Source: Bdellovibrionales bacterium
Lineage (GTDB): Bacteria > Bdellovibrionota > UBA1018 > CAIMNF01
Direction: 5' to 3'
DNA: 33,004 nt
Assembly (NCBI GenBank): GCA_947372355.1
Contig: CANBTI010000024.1
Coordinates: forward strand, 1-33,004
Made by a program: the position numbers and the translations under genes
Shown: piece after piece, positions 1 through 8,430 of the stretch
Numbering within the stretch: position 1 is the stretch's first letter
Layout: the number at the start of each line of letters is the position of its first letter
The notes under the pieces: model-generated
The model's database searches: none
What the model saw: only the letters and a program-made list of their open reading frames with translations
Told to the model about the DNA's origin: nothing

Positions 1-1
1 A

Positions 2-1309
2 AGATCACTCCATCATTTTCACATATCAACAGAACACATGCCCAGTGAACTCATTCACGCACTAGTTTTAGCAAAAAAAGCAGCAGCAAAAATAAATATA
101 AAATCAGGATTAGCTGAAGATAAGGCAAAGGCAATTATCGCAGCAGCAGACGAAGTGCTATCCGGTAAACATATAAATGAATTTCCATTATTTATTTGGC
201 AAACGGGTAGTGGCACACAAACCAACATGAACGTGAATGAAGTTCTCGCGAATCGTGCGAGTGAAATCATGGGTGGTGAGCGTGGAGAATCCCGTAAAGT
301 TCATCCAAACGATGAAGTAAACAAGGGCCAAAGCTCGAATGATGTTTTTCCAACAGCAATGAGCATTGCTGCTGCTATCGGAGTCAGTCAGAAGGTTCTT
401 CCTAGCGTTAAAGCACTTCGTGATGCGCTAGATGAAAAAGCAAAAAGCTTTAAAGGAATCGTTAAAATCGGGCGCACTCATCTTATGGATGCAACTCCAC
501 TGACGCTAGAGCAAGAGTTTTCAGGATATGTTGCTCAACTCAATCATTCTATTAAGCACTTAGAAGCGAGCTTGCCCCATCTTTATGAATTAGCTCTCGG
601 TGGAACGGCTGTTGGAACTGGATTAAACTCTTCGGTTGCATATGCGGTAGATGTTGCAAAAGAGATATCAACATTAACGGGGCTTCCGTTTGTTACAGCT
701 CCGAATAAGTTTGAAGCACTTGCAGGCAATGATGCAATTGTGCATGCGCACGGATCATTGAAGGGCCTAGCTGCTTCATTATTTAAAATCGCAAACGACG
801 TGCGTTGGTTAGGTTCGGGCCCACGTTGTGGAATAGGGGAGTTATCTCTTCCTGAAAATGAACCTGGATCTTCAATTATGCCTGGAAAGGTTAACCCAAC
901 ACAATGTGAGGCGCTTACGATGTTGTGTGCTCAGGTGATGGGAAATGATGTAGCCATTAATATTGGTGGAGCGTCTGGAAACTTTGAACTCAATGTTTTT
1001 AAACCACTCATGATCAATAATTTTTTACAGTCAGTGAGAGTACTCACCGATGGCTGTAGAAGTTTTAGAGAGTTTTGTATTGAAGGCCTCGTTGCTAACA
1101 AAGATCAAATTCAAAAACATTTAGAAGAATCACTGATGCTAGTGACAGCACTCAATCCACACATTGGATATGATAATGCTGCTAAAATCGCAAAAAAAGC
1201 CCACAAAGAAGGCAAAACACTGAAACAAGCGGCGCTTGATCTTAATTTAGTGAAGGCCGAAGACTTTGATCGTTGGGTTCGTCCTGAAGATATGATTGGG
1301 CCCAAGTAA
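2..1309 (+). CDS. fumC: Class II fumarate hydratase FumC, 5' end cut by window
   Basis: Catalyses reversible hydration of fumarate to L-malate in the TCA cycle (soluble homotetramer in the family). The frame is open from base 2: codons before the ATG at 38 read [12 protein letters not shown], which aligns with the segment before MPTSLIHAL in E. coli FumC as I remember it. That ATG is therefore internal, and roughly 30 N-terminal residues lie upstream of the window. Visible signatures are [36 protein letters not shown] (family catalytic-His region) and the flexible SS-loop [16 protein letters not shown] starting at base 866. The C-terminus [10 protein letters not shown] is complete. An RsmI-like gene follows after 5 bp, suggesting cotranscription. 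Family assignment is essentially certain; the true start is not visible. Confidence 0.97.
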   Translation, partial: RSLHHFHISTEHMPSELIHALVLAKKAAAKINIKSGLAEDKAKAIIAAADEVLSGKHINEFPLFIWQTGSGTQTNMNVNEVLANRASEIMGGERGESRKVHPNDEVNKGQSSNDVFPTAMSIAAAIGVSQKVLPSVKALRDALDEKAKSFKGIVKIGRTHLMDATPLTLEQEFSGYVAQLNHSIKHLEASLPHLYELALGGTAVGTGLNSSVAYAVDVAKEISTLTGLPFVTAPNKFEALAGNDAIVHAHGSLKGLAASLFKIANDVRWLGSGPRCGIGELSLPENEPGSSIMPGKVNPTQCEALTMLCAQVMGNDVAINIGGASGNFELNVFKPLMINNFLQSVRVLTDGCRSFREFCIEGLVANKDQIQKHLEESLMLVTALNPHIGYDNAAKIAKKAHKEGKTLKQAALDLNLVKAEDFDRWVRPEDMIGPK

Positions 1310-1314
1310 TTTTC

Positions 1315-2013
1315 ATGAATGGAAAACTAATCCTCATTCCCACTCCTTTAGATGAAGCATTGCCGCTCGAACCAGTGGCACATTCTTTACTTTTGAATGA
1401 GTGTTTGAATGAGAATGTTATTCTACTCGTTGAAGAACATAAGGTTGGTCGCCAACGCTGGATCAAGTGGGGGCTTCCACGCGAAGCGATCGATAAATTT
1501 GTTTTATTCAATGAACACACACAAGAAGAATTACGAACCAGTCTGGTTGCGGAGATTAAGAATGGAAAATCCGCTTTTCTGATGAGTGATGGTGGGTTGC
1601 CTGCCTTTTGTGATCCCGGGCAAAAACTAGTAAAAGCCTGCCACGAAAAAGGTATTACCGTTACGAGCTCTCCATTTCCGAATTCAATTTCTCTAGCCGT
1701 TGCCATGAGTGGTATCGATCACTCAAGGTTTTTGTTTGCTGGATTTTTATCTTCAGAGCATTCTGAAAGGAAAAAAGAAATAGAACAAATAGCTTCAAGA
1801 AACGAAACGGTAGTAATGATGGATACCCCTTATCGATTAAACGCCATCATTGCTGACATTGGTTCATCAAGACTAAAAAGTAGAAAATTTTTTCTAGCAA
1901 CGAATTTAAATTCAGTGAATGAAAAAAACTTTTACGGAACTTTTTCAGAAATTCAAAAGGCATCAGAATCTCTGCATAAACCAGAATTTATCTTAGTTAT
2001 TTCGGGATCATGA
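1315..2013 (+). CDS. RsmI-like SAM-dependent methyltransferase, short form
   Basis: A 232-residue member of the tetrapyrrole-methylase fold family that includes RsmI (16S rRNA C1402 2'-O-methyltransferase). SDGGLPAFCDPG (residues 91-102) corresponds to SDAGTPLISDPG of RsmI; RFLFAGFLSSEHSERKKEIE and MDTPYRL match the RsmI RFLFEGFLP...SPHRL region. It is about 50 residues shorter than E. coli RsmI, and its N-terminus (LILIPTPLDEALPLEP) departs from the RsmI start GTLYVVATPIGN. This resembles the short uncharacterised COG0313 branch known from Bacteroidetes. The fold and SAM use are well supported; the substrate is inferred and might not be rRNA. The start lies 5 bp after fumC; the stop overlaps the truC start by 4 bp (ATGA), so translational coupling is likely. 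Confidence 0.82.
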   Translation: MNGKLILIPTPLDEALPLEPVAHSLLLNECLNENVILLVEEHKVGRQRWIKWGLPREAIDKFVLFNEHTQEELRTSLVAEIKNGKSAFLMSDGGLPAFCDPGQKLVKACHEKGITVTSSPFPNSISLAVAMSGIDHSRFLFAGFLSSEHSERKKEIEQIASRNETVVMMDTPYRLNAIIADIGSSRLKSRKFFLATNLNSVNEKNFYGTFSEIQKASESLHKPEFILVISGS

Positions 2014-2753
2014 GTAAGCCCAATAATCTTAGAATATACTTTCAAGACAATCACTTAGTGGTTATTGAAAAGCCAGCAGGTTTTCAAGTGCACACGCCCG
2101 TAGATTATGCTCGCCAGGGAAAAGTAGTTAGAAAAAATAATGTTCAGATCTTACTTCGCAAGCAATTAGATCAAGATGTATTTACGATTCATCGTCTGGA
2201 TAGAGCAACAAGTGGGGTAATGCTTTTTTCACTTTCTTCAGAATTTGCAAGGCTAGTCCAAAAAAAGTTTTTAGCTCACGAAGTAAAAAAAACTTATTTA
2301 TGTGTAGTTCGAGGATGGGTAGAAGATGCGGGGATAATTAATCAACCATTATCAAAAAATCTAGATGATGGCGTGATGCTAGAAGCGATTACTCAATATG
2401 AAACTATTTTCAGATTTGAATTACCCCATTCGACAGGAAAATATGAACGGGAAAGATATTCATTGGTTTTGGTTCATCCTATTACGGGAAGAACTCATCA
2501 AATTCGAAGACACTTTAGATCCATTTCGCACCCGCTGATTGGTGATACTGTTCACGGCGATAGTAAGCACAATCGGCTTTGGAGATCTTTATTTAAAAGT
2601 AAGGGAGGAGAACAAAACTACCTCTTTTTAAAAGCGTATTCATTTGAAATGGTTCACCCCATCACTCATGAAAACATGAAATTTGAAACTCGTTGGAACA
2701 AAAACTGGATGAACATGTTTGAATTAATCGGATTTTGCCCAAGAATTATCTAA
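2010..2753 (+). CDS. truC: RluA-family pseudouridine synthase, TruC-like (tRNA U65)
   Basis: A 247-residue pseudouridine synthase. Motif II HRLDRATSG at residues 61-69 holds the catalytic Asp64; the later TGRTHQIRRHF block is typical of the RluA family. The stretch after it (ISHPLIGDTVHGDSKHNR) and the early FQVHTP region resemble E. coli TruC (RHPIIGDSKHGDLRQNR; WLVHRS), which modifies U65 of certain tRNAs, rather than RluA/C/D. There is no N-terminal S4 domain, again as in TruC. The start overlaps the upstream methyltransferase stop (ATGA), so a fumC-methyltransferase-truC transcript is likely. The gene ends tail to tail with the minus-strand O-methyltransferase, the two stop codons overlapping by 4 bp, with no terminator hairpin visible. 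Confidence 0.88.
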   Translation: MSKPNNLRIYFQDNHLVVIEKPAGFQVHTPVDYARQGKVVRKNNVQILLRKQLDQDVFTIHRLDRATSGVMLFSLSSEFARLVQKKFLAHEVKKTYLCVVRGWVEDAGIINQPLSKNLDDGVMLEAITQYETIFRFELPHSTGKYERERYSLVLVHPITGRTHQIRRHFRSISHPLIGDTVHGDSKHNRLWRSLFKSKGGEQNYLFLKAYSFEMVHPITHENMKFETRWNKNWMNMFELIGFCPRII

Positions 2754-3421
2754 AGTTTAATCATCATGGTAATTCCATCCCGCAATGGAAGCATGATCTT
2801 TTCAACTCTTTTATCGGTTTTGATTTTTTCATTAAATTGATGAATCGTATGGTCTGAACTATCCTCGGGATTTAAAACCCTTCCAGACCAAAGTACGTTA
2901 TCAACTAAGATGGCACCACCTTTACGAACTAATTTTAAACTCGCTTCAAAGTAATATTCATACCCAGATTTATCAGCATCAATAAAAGAAAGGTCGTACT
3001 CCGGGCGCTCACCCGATAATATTTGCAATTCCAATTTTTTAACTGTTTCTCTTGCGTCACCTAAAATGAGTTCAATTTTATCTCCGTGAATGCTTTTTTT
3101 CCAAAATTCTTTTGCGAGGGCCGTTGCCTTGGGATCTCGATCTAGAGTGGTTACTCGACCATTTTTTGGTAATGCTTCGGCCACAGCGAGAGAGCTATAT
3201 CCGGTAAAGGTTCCAAATTCTAAAGTATTTTTTGCGCCTATGAGTTTTGTTAAAAGAGCTAAAAAACTACCCTCTAAATGACCCACTTGCATGTGTGCCA
3301 CCTTAGGCGCGTGAGCTTGTGTCGCAGGAACTAATGCAATTAATTCATCACTGGGTGGTGTGCTGTGATCTTTACAGTATTGATGAATATTTTCAGGAGT
3401 GATGGTGAGTTCGTTACTCAT
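2750..3421 (-). CDS. Class I SAM-dependent O-methyltransferase (COG4122 type)
   Basis: A 223-residue protein of the Methyltransf_3 family (caffeoyl-CoA/catechol O-methyltransferase-like). The SAM-binding glycine motif is EFGTFTGYSSLA (residues 68-79), followed by the acidic strand end TTLDRD, then SFIDADKSGYEYYFE and ILVDNVLWSGRVL, which carry the usual metal-coordinating Asp and Asn residues of this family. It is probably soluble and Mg2+-dependent. Its physiological acceptor cannot be told from sequence; small catechols and wobble-uridine tRNA positions (TrmR type) are both known for relatives. The start ATG overlaps the murA stop (ATGA), making it the last gene of the rho-prfA-prmC-murA unit. 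Confidence 0.9.
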   Translation of the reverse strand: MSNELTITPENIHQYCKDHSTPPSDELIALVPATQAHAPKVAHMQVGHLEGSFLALLTKLIGAKNTLEFGTFTGYSSLAVAEALPKNGRVTTLDRDPKATALAKEFWKKSIHGDKIELILGDARETVKKLELQILSGERPEYDLSFIDADKSGYEYYFEASLKLVRKGGAILVDNVLWSGRVLNPEDSSDHTIHQFNEKIKTDKRVEKIMLPLRDGITMMIKL

Positions 3422-4683
3422 TTTTCTTTCTCCCGAAAAATCTTTGCCCCGAGTTTAGTAAGTTTCATTTCAATTTGCTCATATCCTCGATCGAGATGAT
3501 AAACGCGTGAAATAAATGTTTCGCCCTTTGCCGCAAGACCAGCAATGATCAAACAAGCGCTCGCTCTTAAATCTGTGGCCATCACCTTTGCTCCCGTTAA
3601 TTGCACTGGTCCGGTGATGATGGCTTCATTGCCTTTGATTTTTATCTTTGAACCCAAACGAATGAGTTCCGCTACATGCATAAATCTATTTTCGAAAATA
3701 GTTTCAGAAATAATTGAATTTCCATTTGCCTGGGTGAGTAGCGCCATGAATTGAGCTTGCATATCGGTTGGAAATCCAGGAAATGGTTCGGTAGTTATGA
3801 TGAGTGGAGAAAGTTCCTTAACATATTCTGCCGTAATGCTAGTTGGAGTATCGGATATTTTAGCGCCTGCTTGAGTTAAAAAATCAAGAGCTGAAGTCAT
3901 AAACTCAGCTGAAATTCCATTCACAGTTACTTTTCCTTTGGTCATTAATCCTGCACACAAAAAAGTAGCGGCCTCAATCCGATCGGGTGCAACCCTGTGA
4001 TTCATAGCATGAAGAGATTCAACGCCTTCAACGTAAATGACAGAGGTTCCTTCACCAGAAATTTTAGCTCCCATGCTTCGAAGGGCAATTGCAAGATCAA
4101 CAATTTCAGGTTCTCTAGCGACATTATGAATTTCTGATTTTCCCTTGGCAAGTACGCACGCCATGAGTGTGTTTTCAGTAGCTCCAACACTTGGAAAGGG
4201 AAAATTAATTTTAGCTCCACGTAGACCATTGGGAGCTTTTCCTTCAATGTATCCACTTTCAATCACAAAGGTGGCTCCTAGTTTTTCAAGTGCCATTAAG
4301 TGAATATCAACCGGACGCGCTCCAATAGCACAACCACCAGGAAGACTTACTTTTGCTATTCCTTTTCGCGCAAGCAAAGGACCCAACACTAAAACTGAAG
4401 CCCTCATCGTACTCACTAACTCATAGGGAGCTTCGTGAGCATTGAGTGATGATCCATCGATTTCCATCGTATTTTCATCTAATTTAAATAACGTTTTTAA
4501 TCCGAGAGAATCTAAAACCTTAAGAGTAGTATTGATATCTGCCAACAGTGGAACATTTTTAATGATCGATTTTTGTTTAGATAAAATGGAAGCAAATAGA
4601 ATCGGGAGTGCTGCGTTTTTTGCGCCACTAATTTCTACTGATCCAAAAAGGGGGTTTCCGCCAACAATTCTTAAACGATCCAT
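3418..4683 (-). CDS. murA: UDP-N-acetylglucosamine 1-carboxyvinyltransferase MurA
   Basis: First committed step of peptidoglycan precursor synthesis: transfers enolpyruvate from PEP to UDP-GlcNAc in the cytoplasm. The 421-residue length is normal. N-terminal GAKNAALPIL carries the conserved Lys/Asn pair of the family; the loop LPGGCAIGARPVDIHL has the catalytic cysteine (C118), so the enzyme is of the fosfomycin-sensitive Cys type. RVAPDRIEAATF and FPGFPTDMQAQF are further family blocks. It sits 14 bp behind prmC and overlaps the O-methyltransferase start by 4 bp. murA grouped with rho/prfA/prmC resembles arrangements known from other bacteria. Confidence 0.97.
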   Translation of the reverse strand: MDRLRIVGGNPLFGSVEISGAKNAALPILFASILSKQKSIIKNVPLLADINTTLKVLDSLGLKTLFKLDENTMEIDGSSLNAHEAPYELVSTMRASVLVLGPLLARKGIAKVSLPGGCAIGARPVDIHLMALEKLGATFVIESGYIEGKAPNGLRGAKINFPFPSVGATENTLMACVLAKGKSEIHNVAREPEIVDLAIALRSMGAKISGEGTSVIYVEGVESLHAMNHRVAPDRIEAATFLCAGLMTKGKVTVNGISAEFMTSALDFLTQAGAKISDTPTSITAEYVKELSPLIITTEPFPGFPTDMQAQFMALLTQANGNSIISETIFENRFMHVAELIRLGSKIKIKGNEAIITGPVQLTGAKVMATDLRASACLIIAGLAAKGETFISRVYHLDRGYEQIEMKLTKLGAKIFREKEK

Positions 4684-4697
4684 GTTTGAAGTTTAAA

Positions 4698-5621
4698 TTA
4701 CTTTTGAGCAATCAGCAATCGAGGACGACCAGTTAAATCATCTACAATCCCGATTTTAGAGAATCCAGCATTTTGAAACTCGTGTTTAATGGCATCAGCA
4801 CGTTCATGAGGAATTTCAAAAAAAGCAATTCCGTCTGGTTTTAAAATTTTATGATGATGCTTAAGAAAATTTTCATAAAAATAATTTGGATTTTCTTTTT
4901 CGCCCTCATTGGCGGCTCCAATCATTGGAAAAAGAGCAGTGTGAGGTTCATACCTTAAAACTTCATTCTCAATTTCATCATTTACCGAAACATAGGGAGG
5001 GTTTGAAAAAATGATGTCCATGGGGCGGTATTCTTCAAAAACCTCAAAGCCGATATGGGTATCACCAGGCTCAATAATTGAAAACCGATCTTCCCAATTG
5101 CCAACTCCAATAATAATATCAAGATTTTGTCTGGCCATCGCAATCGCTTGTGAACTGATTTCGCTCGCAATCCCGATTGATTTTTTAAAATGAAATAAAA
5201 TTTCAGTGGAAAGAATTCCCGATCCAAGACCCAACTCAGCGAATCTGAATGGTGTATTCGTCCAATTTTTTTTTATGTGATCAATTATATTTGAAATTAA
5301 AATTTCTGTTTCTGGTCTCGGAATGAGTACATGAGAGTTTACAGAGTAATCGTGTTCGAAAAAAAATTGATTACCAGTAATGTGTTGAAGTGGAATTCCT
5401 TTGATTCTTTCAGCCGCCATTCTCATTGCTTCTTCTTCAATTTCTGGAGTGAGAGGGAATTTAACAGCGGATTTCTCGGTGAACAATTCAGAAAACTTAT
5501 TTAAAACTTGGTATTTGTTTCTAAATGCATTGAATAAAATTAATTTTGTTTCTGCTTCAGGAGATTTTTCATGCCCATGTTCTGAAAAATAATCTAGAAT
5601 TTTCTTCTTAAGATTGAGCAT
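4698..5621 (-). CDS. prmC: Release factor glutamine methyltransferase PrmC (HemK)
   Basis: N5-methylates the glutamine of the GGQ motif in peptide chain release factors using SAM. The N-terminal ~100 residues form the helical release-factor-binding domain, ending in VLIPRPETEIL. The SAM motif ELGLGSGILS lies near residues 129-138, and the catalytic signature SNPPY at residues 206-210. Length 307 is slightly above the E. coli protein (277). The start overlaps the prfA stop by 14 bp, consistent with coupled expression of enzyme and substrate. The ATG at 5621 lies just before the conserved N-terminal helix. Confidence 0.96.
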   Translation of the reverse strand: MLNLKKKILDYFSEHGHEKSPEAETKLILFNAFRNKYQVLNKFSELFTEKSAVKFPLTPEIEEEAMRMAAERIKGIPLQHITGNQFFFEHDYSVNSHVLIPRPETEILISNIIDHIKKNWTNTPFRFAELGLGSGILSTEILFHFKKSIGIASEISSQAIAMARQNLDIIIGVGNWEDRFSIIEPGDTHIGFEVFEEYRPMDIIFSNPPYVSVNDEIENEVLRYEPHTALFPMIGAANEGEKENPNYFYENFLKHHHKILKPDGIAFFEIPHERADAIKHEFQNAGFSKIGIVDDLTGRPRLLIAQK

Positions 5622-6684
5622 AACCCGCTTGTTTTAGAGCTTCAGCTTGATAGTGAGTTTGAAGGGCATCAAACAACTCCTCTACATGACCTTGCATAAT
5701 ATCTGGAAGTGCGTGGCTGTTAAAGCCGATGCGGTGATCTGTTAATCTTCCTTGCGGAAAATTATAGGTGCGAATTCGTTCAGAACGATCTCCAGTACCC
5801 ACCATTGCTCTTCGAGAATCAGAGTGTTCTTTATCAAGTTTTGCCTGTTCAGCCTCAAGGATTCGAGAGCGAAGAATTTTCATCGCCTTATCTTTATTCT
5901 TTAACTGAGAGCGTTCGTCCTGACAATTCACCACCACTCCAGTTGGAATGTGGGTGATGCGAACTGCGGAATCGGTGGTATTAACGGATTGTCCGCCTGA
6001 GCCACCCGAACGAAACACATCAATTTTAAGATCTGCAGGATTAATTTTTAAATCAAATTCTTCTGCTTCAGGAAGTACAGCAACGGTGATGGTTGAAGTG
6101 TGAACTCTACCCATCGCTTCGGTTTCTGGAACACGTTGAACGCGATGTACTCCGGCTTCAAACTTCATGCGACTGAAAACCTTATTGCCTTCAATCATTC
6201 CAATGATTTCTTTATATCCGCCTTTTTCGGCCTGACTACAAGAAATGAGCTCCACTTTCCAGCCCTGACGTTCGGCAAATTTTTTGTACATGCCATACAT
6301 TTCGCCAGCAAAAAGAGCTGCTTCTTCTCCGCCCGCTCCGGCACGAATCTCAAGAAGGATATTCTTTTGATCGTTTGGATCTTGTGGAAGCAGTAGAAGC
6401 TGAAGCTTTTTACTTACTGGCTCAAGCTGTGGTTCAAGAATTTTTAATTCTTCCTTCGCCATTGCAGAAATCTCAGCATCGTTTTCAACAAGCATTTCTT
6501 TGTTGGATGCAATTTCATTTTTAAGGTTTCGATAAATTCGATATTCATCCACAATTTCTTGTAAAGATGAATGCTCCTTAGAAAGACGACGGAACTCATC
6601 AGGTCTGTCCGCTAAGGATGGATCTGCAAGTTTGCCTTCGATTTCCATGAATCGATCTTCAACGGCGCTTAATTTATCAAACAT
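5608..6684 (-). CDS. prfA: Peptide chain release factor 1 (RF1)
   Basis: Recognises UAA/UAG in the ribosomal A site and triggers peptidyl-tRNA hydrolysis. The 358-residue length is typical. RVQRVPETEAMGRVHTS contains a P-x-T tripeptide (PET, residues 186-188), the anticodon-like discriminator of RF1, instead of the SPF of RF2. The catalytic GGQ is at residues 230-232 within FRSGGSGGQSVNTTDSA. The acidic turn AGAGGEEAALFA is also present. It begins 20 bp after the rho stop and is followed by its methyltransferase gene prmC. Confidence 0.97.
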   Translation of the reverse strand: MFDKLSAVEDRFMEIEGKLADPSLADRPDEFRRLSKEHSSLQEIVDEYRIYRNLKNEIASNKEMLVENDAEISAMAKEELKILEPQLEPVSKKLQLLLLPQDPNDQKNILLEIRAGAGGEEAALFAGEMYGMYKKFAERQGWKVELISCSQAEKGGYKEIIGMIEGNKVFSRMKFEAGVHRVQRVPETEAMGRVHTSTITVAVLPEAEEFDLKINPADLKIDVFRSGGSGGQSVNTTDSAVRITHIPTGVVVNCQDERSQLKNKDKAMKILRSRILEAEQAKLDKEHSDSRRAMVGTGDRSERIRTYNFPQGRLTDHRIGFNSHALPDIMQGHVEELFDALQTHYQAEALKQAGYAQS

Positions 6685-6704
6685 GAAATATTACCAAGCA
6701 GGGA

Positions 6705-8297
6705 TTAGCTGCTCATTCCTTTAATGAATTCTTCATTAGTTTTAGTGTGGGAAACCTTATCAAGTAAGAACTCCATTGCATCTACAGTATTCATTGGATG
6801 AAGAACTTTTCTCAAAATCCAAATACGATTGATGACATCTTTTGGAAGGAGAAGATCTTCTTTACGGGTTGCAGATTTGTTGATGTCTAGACATGGGAAA
6901 ATTCTTTTTTCCATGAGTTTACGATCAAGAACAATTTCTGAGTTACCCGTTCCTTTAAATTCCTCGAAAATAACCTCATCCATTCTTGATCCAGTATCTA
7001 CAAGTGAAGTAGCGATAATCGTGAGAGAACCACCTTCTTCAATGTTTCTGGCAGCACCGAAGAAACGTTTTGGTTTGTGAAGTGCGTTTGAATCCACACC
7101 ACCCGAAAGAATCTTTCCAGATGGGGGTACAACGGCATTGTATGCGCGAGCCAAACGAGTAATAGAATCGAGCAAAATGACTACGTCGTATTTGTTTTCA
7201 ACTAAGCGTTTTGCTTTTTCAATTACCATTTCTGCAACTTGAACGTGACGAGATGCTTGTTCGTCGAAAGTAGAACTAATGACTTCACCCTTTACAGAGC
7301 GTTGCATATCGGTCACTTCTTCGGGGCGCTCATCAATCAATAATACAATGAGTTTTACTTCAGGATGATTGTAAGTGATGGCATTTGCCACATCTTGCAT
7401 GAGTACTGTTTTACCGGCGCGTGGAGGAGCAACAATCAAACAACGTTGACCCTTCCCGAGTGGAACCATGAGATCAATGATTCGTGTGCTGTGATTGGTG
7501 GGTTGATACTCTAAATTTAAACGTTCAGTAGGATAGAGTGGTGTTAAATTATCAAACAAAGCGCGATCGCTATTGAGTTCTGCAGCTTGAAAATTTACTT
7601 GTTCAACCTTGAGAAGCGCAAAATAACGTTCACCTTCTTTTGGTGCGCGTACTGATCCACTTACGGTATCTCCAGTGCGCAATCCGAATCTTCTAATCTG
7701 TGAAGGAGAAACGTAAACATCGTCTGGTCCTGGAAGGTAATTGTATTCAGGGGCACGAAGAAATCCGAAACCATCAGGAAGACACTCTAAAACGCCATCA
7801 GCGAAGATGTGTTCATTCTTTTCAGCTTTTTTCTGAAGAGTGGTGAAGATCAGGTCTTGTTTACGAAGATTTCCAGCGTTTTCAACGCCAAGAGCGTGAG
7901 CTAGTTCAATCAACTCACCAATTTTTTTATTTTTAAGATCTTTAAGATGCATTAACTTTTCGCCGGGAACGGGGCCATCATTAGTTGATCCCTCACCATT
8001 AGATGAGTTTTGTGTAACAGCCGCAGAATCGTTTTGTGCATTATTTGCCTTCGGAGCAATGATAAAAGATTTAGCTGGCGCAACTGCCGCAGTCTCAACT
8101 GGAGCGGATTCAATGACTTCGGGTGCAGTTTCAATTGCGGGCGCGTCAACTGCGATTTCTTCAGTAACAGCGACGTCTTGATTTTCGTTCAAAGTTTGGT
8201 CTGCGTCACCATTTGCGCCTGTGCGGGGTGCTTTTGCGGCTGTGCGGCCAGGTATGGGGCGACGTACGGGACTTGGTTTTTTATTCTGAGTACTAAT
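6705..8297 (-). CDS. rho: Transcription termination factor Rho with acidic/Ala-rich N-terminal extension; probable ATT start
   Basis: Hexameric RNA-dependent ATPase/helicase that terminates transcription. The Rho core runs from [18 protein letters not shown]: cold-shock/OB RNA-binding block ([28 protein letters not shown]), Walker A APPRAGKT, then [12 protein letters not shown]. It is preceded by a long low-complexity Ala/Pro/Glu/Asn extension, as in several bacterial Rho proteins. Start choice: no ATG precedes the core in frame. A TTG at 8192 has no Shine-Dalgarno. An in-frame ATT at 8297 lies 7 nt after a perfect AAGGAG (8310-8305), and the 35 intervening codons are open, giving about 530 residues with a basic N-terminus ([13 protein letters not shown]). 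I therefore place the start at ATT; 6705-8192 is the conservative model. First gene of a five-gene operon. Confidence 0.93.
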   Translation of the reverse strand: MSTQNKKPSPVRRPIPGRTAAKAPRTGANGDADQTLNENQDVAVTEEIAVDAPAIETAPEVIESAPVETAAVAPAKSFIIAPKANNAQNDSAAVTQNSSNGEGSTNDGPVPGEKLMHLKDLKNKKIGELIELAHALGVENAGNLRKQDLIFTTLQKKAEKNEHIFADGVLECLPDGFGFLRAPEYNYLPGPDDVYVSPSQIRRFGLRTGDTVSGSVRAPKEGERYFALLKVEQVNFQAAELNSDRALFDNLTPLYPTERLNLEYQPTNHSTRIIDLMVPLGKGQRCLIVAPPRAGKTVLMQDVANAITYNHPEVKLIVLLIDERPEEVTDMQRSVKGEVISSTFDEQASRHVQVAEMVIEKAKRLVENKYDVVILLDSITRLARAYNAVVPPSGKILSGGVDSNALHKPKRFFGAARNIEEGGSLTIIATSLVDTGSRMDEVIFEEFKGTGNSEIVLDRKLMEKRIFPCLDINKSATRKEDLLLPKDVINRIWILRKVLHPMNTVDAMEFLLDKVSHTKTNEEFIKGMSS

Positions 8298-8304
8298 GGC
8301 ACTG

Positions 8305-8310
8305 CTCCTT
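8305..8310 (-). promoter_or_regulatory. Shine-Dalgarno AAGGAG that decides the rho start
   Basis: Read on the minus strand, AAGGAG is followed by CAGTGCC and then ATT in the rho frame. The 7-nt spacer is optimal. The nearby GTG (8302-8300) is out of frame and only 2 nt from the site, so it cannot start rho. Confidence 0.6.
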
Positions 8311-8338
8311 GTTAATGATTTTAATGAATTTCTAAGTA

Positions 8339-8368
8339 TTTATAGAGGGGTAATAACTTTTAGTTGAA
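8339..8368 (-). promoter_or_regulatory. Candidate promoter for the rho-prfA-prmC-murA operon
   Basis: On the minus strand a -10-like TATAAA (8344-8339) lies 18 nt downstream of TTCAAC (8368-8363), a weak -35 match. A start near 8332 would leave a leader of about 35 nt before the rho coding region. It is called by consensus only, in the 133-bp divergent gap shared with mltG. Confidence 0.35.
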
Positions 8369-8417
8369 TAACCGTTTTTGAATTAAAAAAATATTAGCAA
8401 AGGTTTTTTATGGAGTC

Positions 8418-8423
8418 TACAAT
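8418..8423 (+). promoter_or_regulatory. Candidate -10 box directly upstream of mltG
   Basis: TACAAT ends 7 nt before the mltG GTG start, so transcription could begin at or next to the start codon. The gene lacks a well-placed Shine-Dalgarno (only GGAG about 15 nt upstream). No convincing -35 is seen. Confidence 0.3.
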
Positions 8424-8430
8424 AATTTAA

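Noticed and set aside
38-40. ATG at base 38 as the fumC start
   Set aside because: The frame stays open to base 2 and the upstream codons match the fumarase N-terminal region, so the start is outside the window.
8010-8315. Plus-strand open frame opposite rho
   Set aside because: It is antisense to the low-complexity rho N-terminus; its Cys/Arg-rich product has no recognisable features and no ribosome site.
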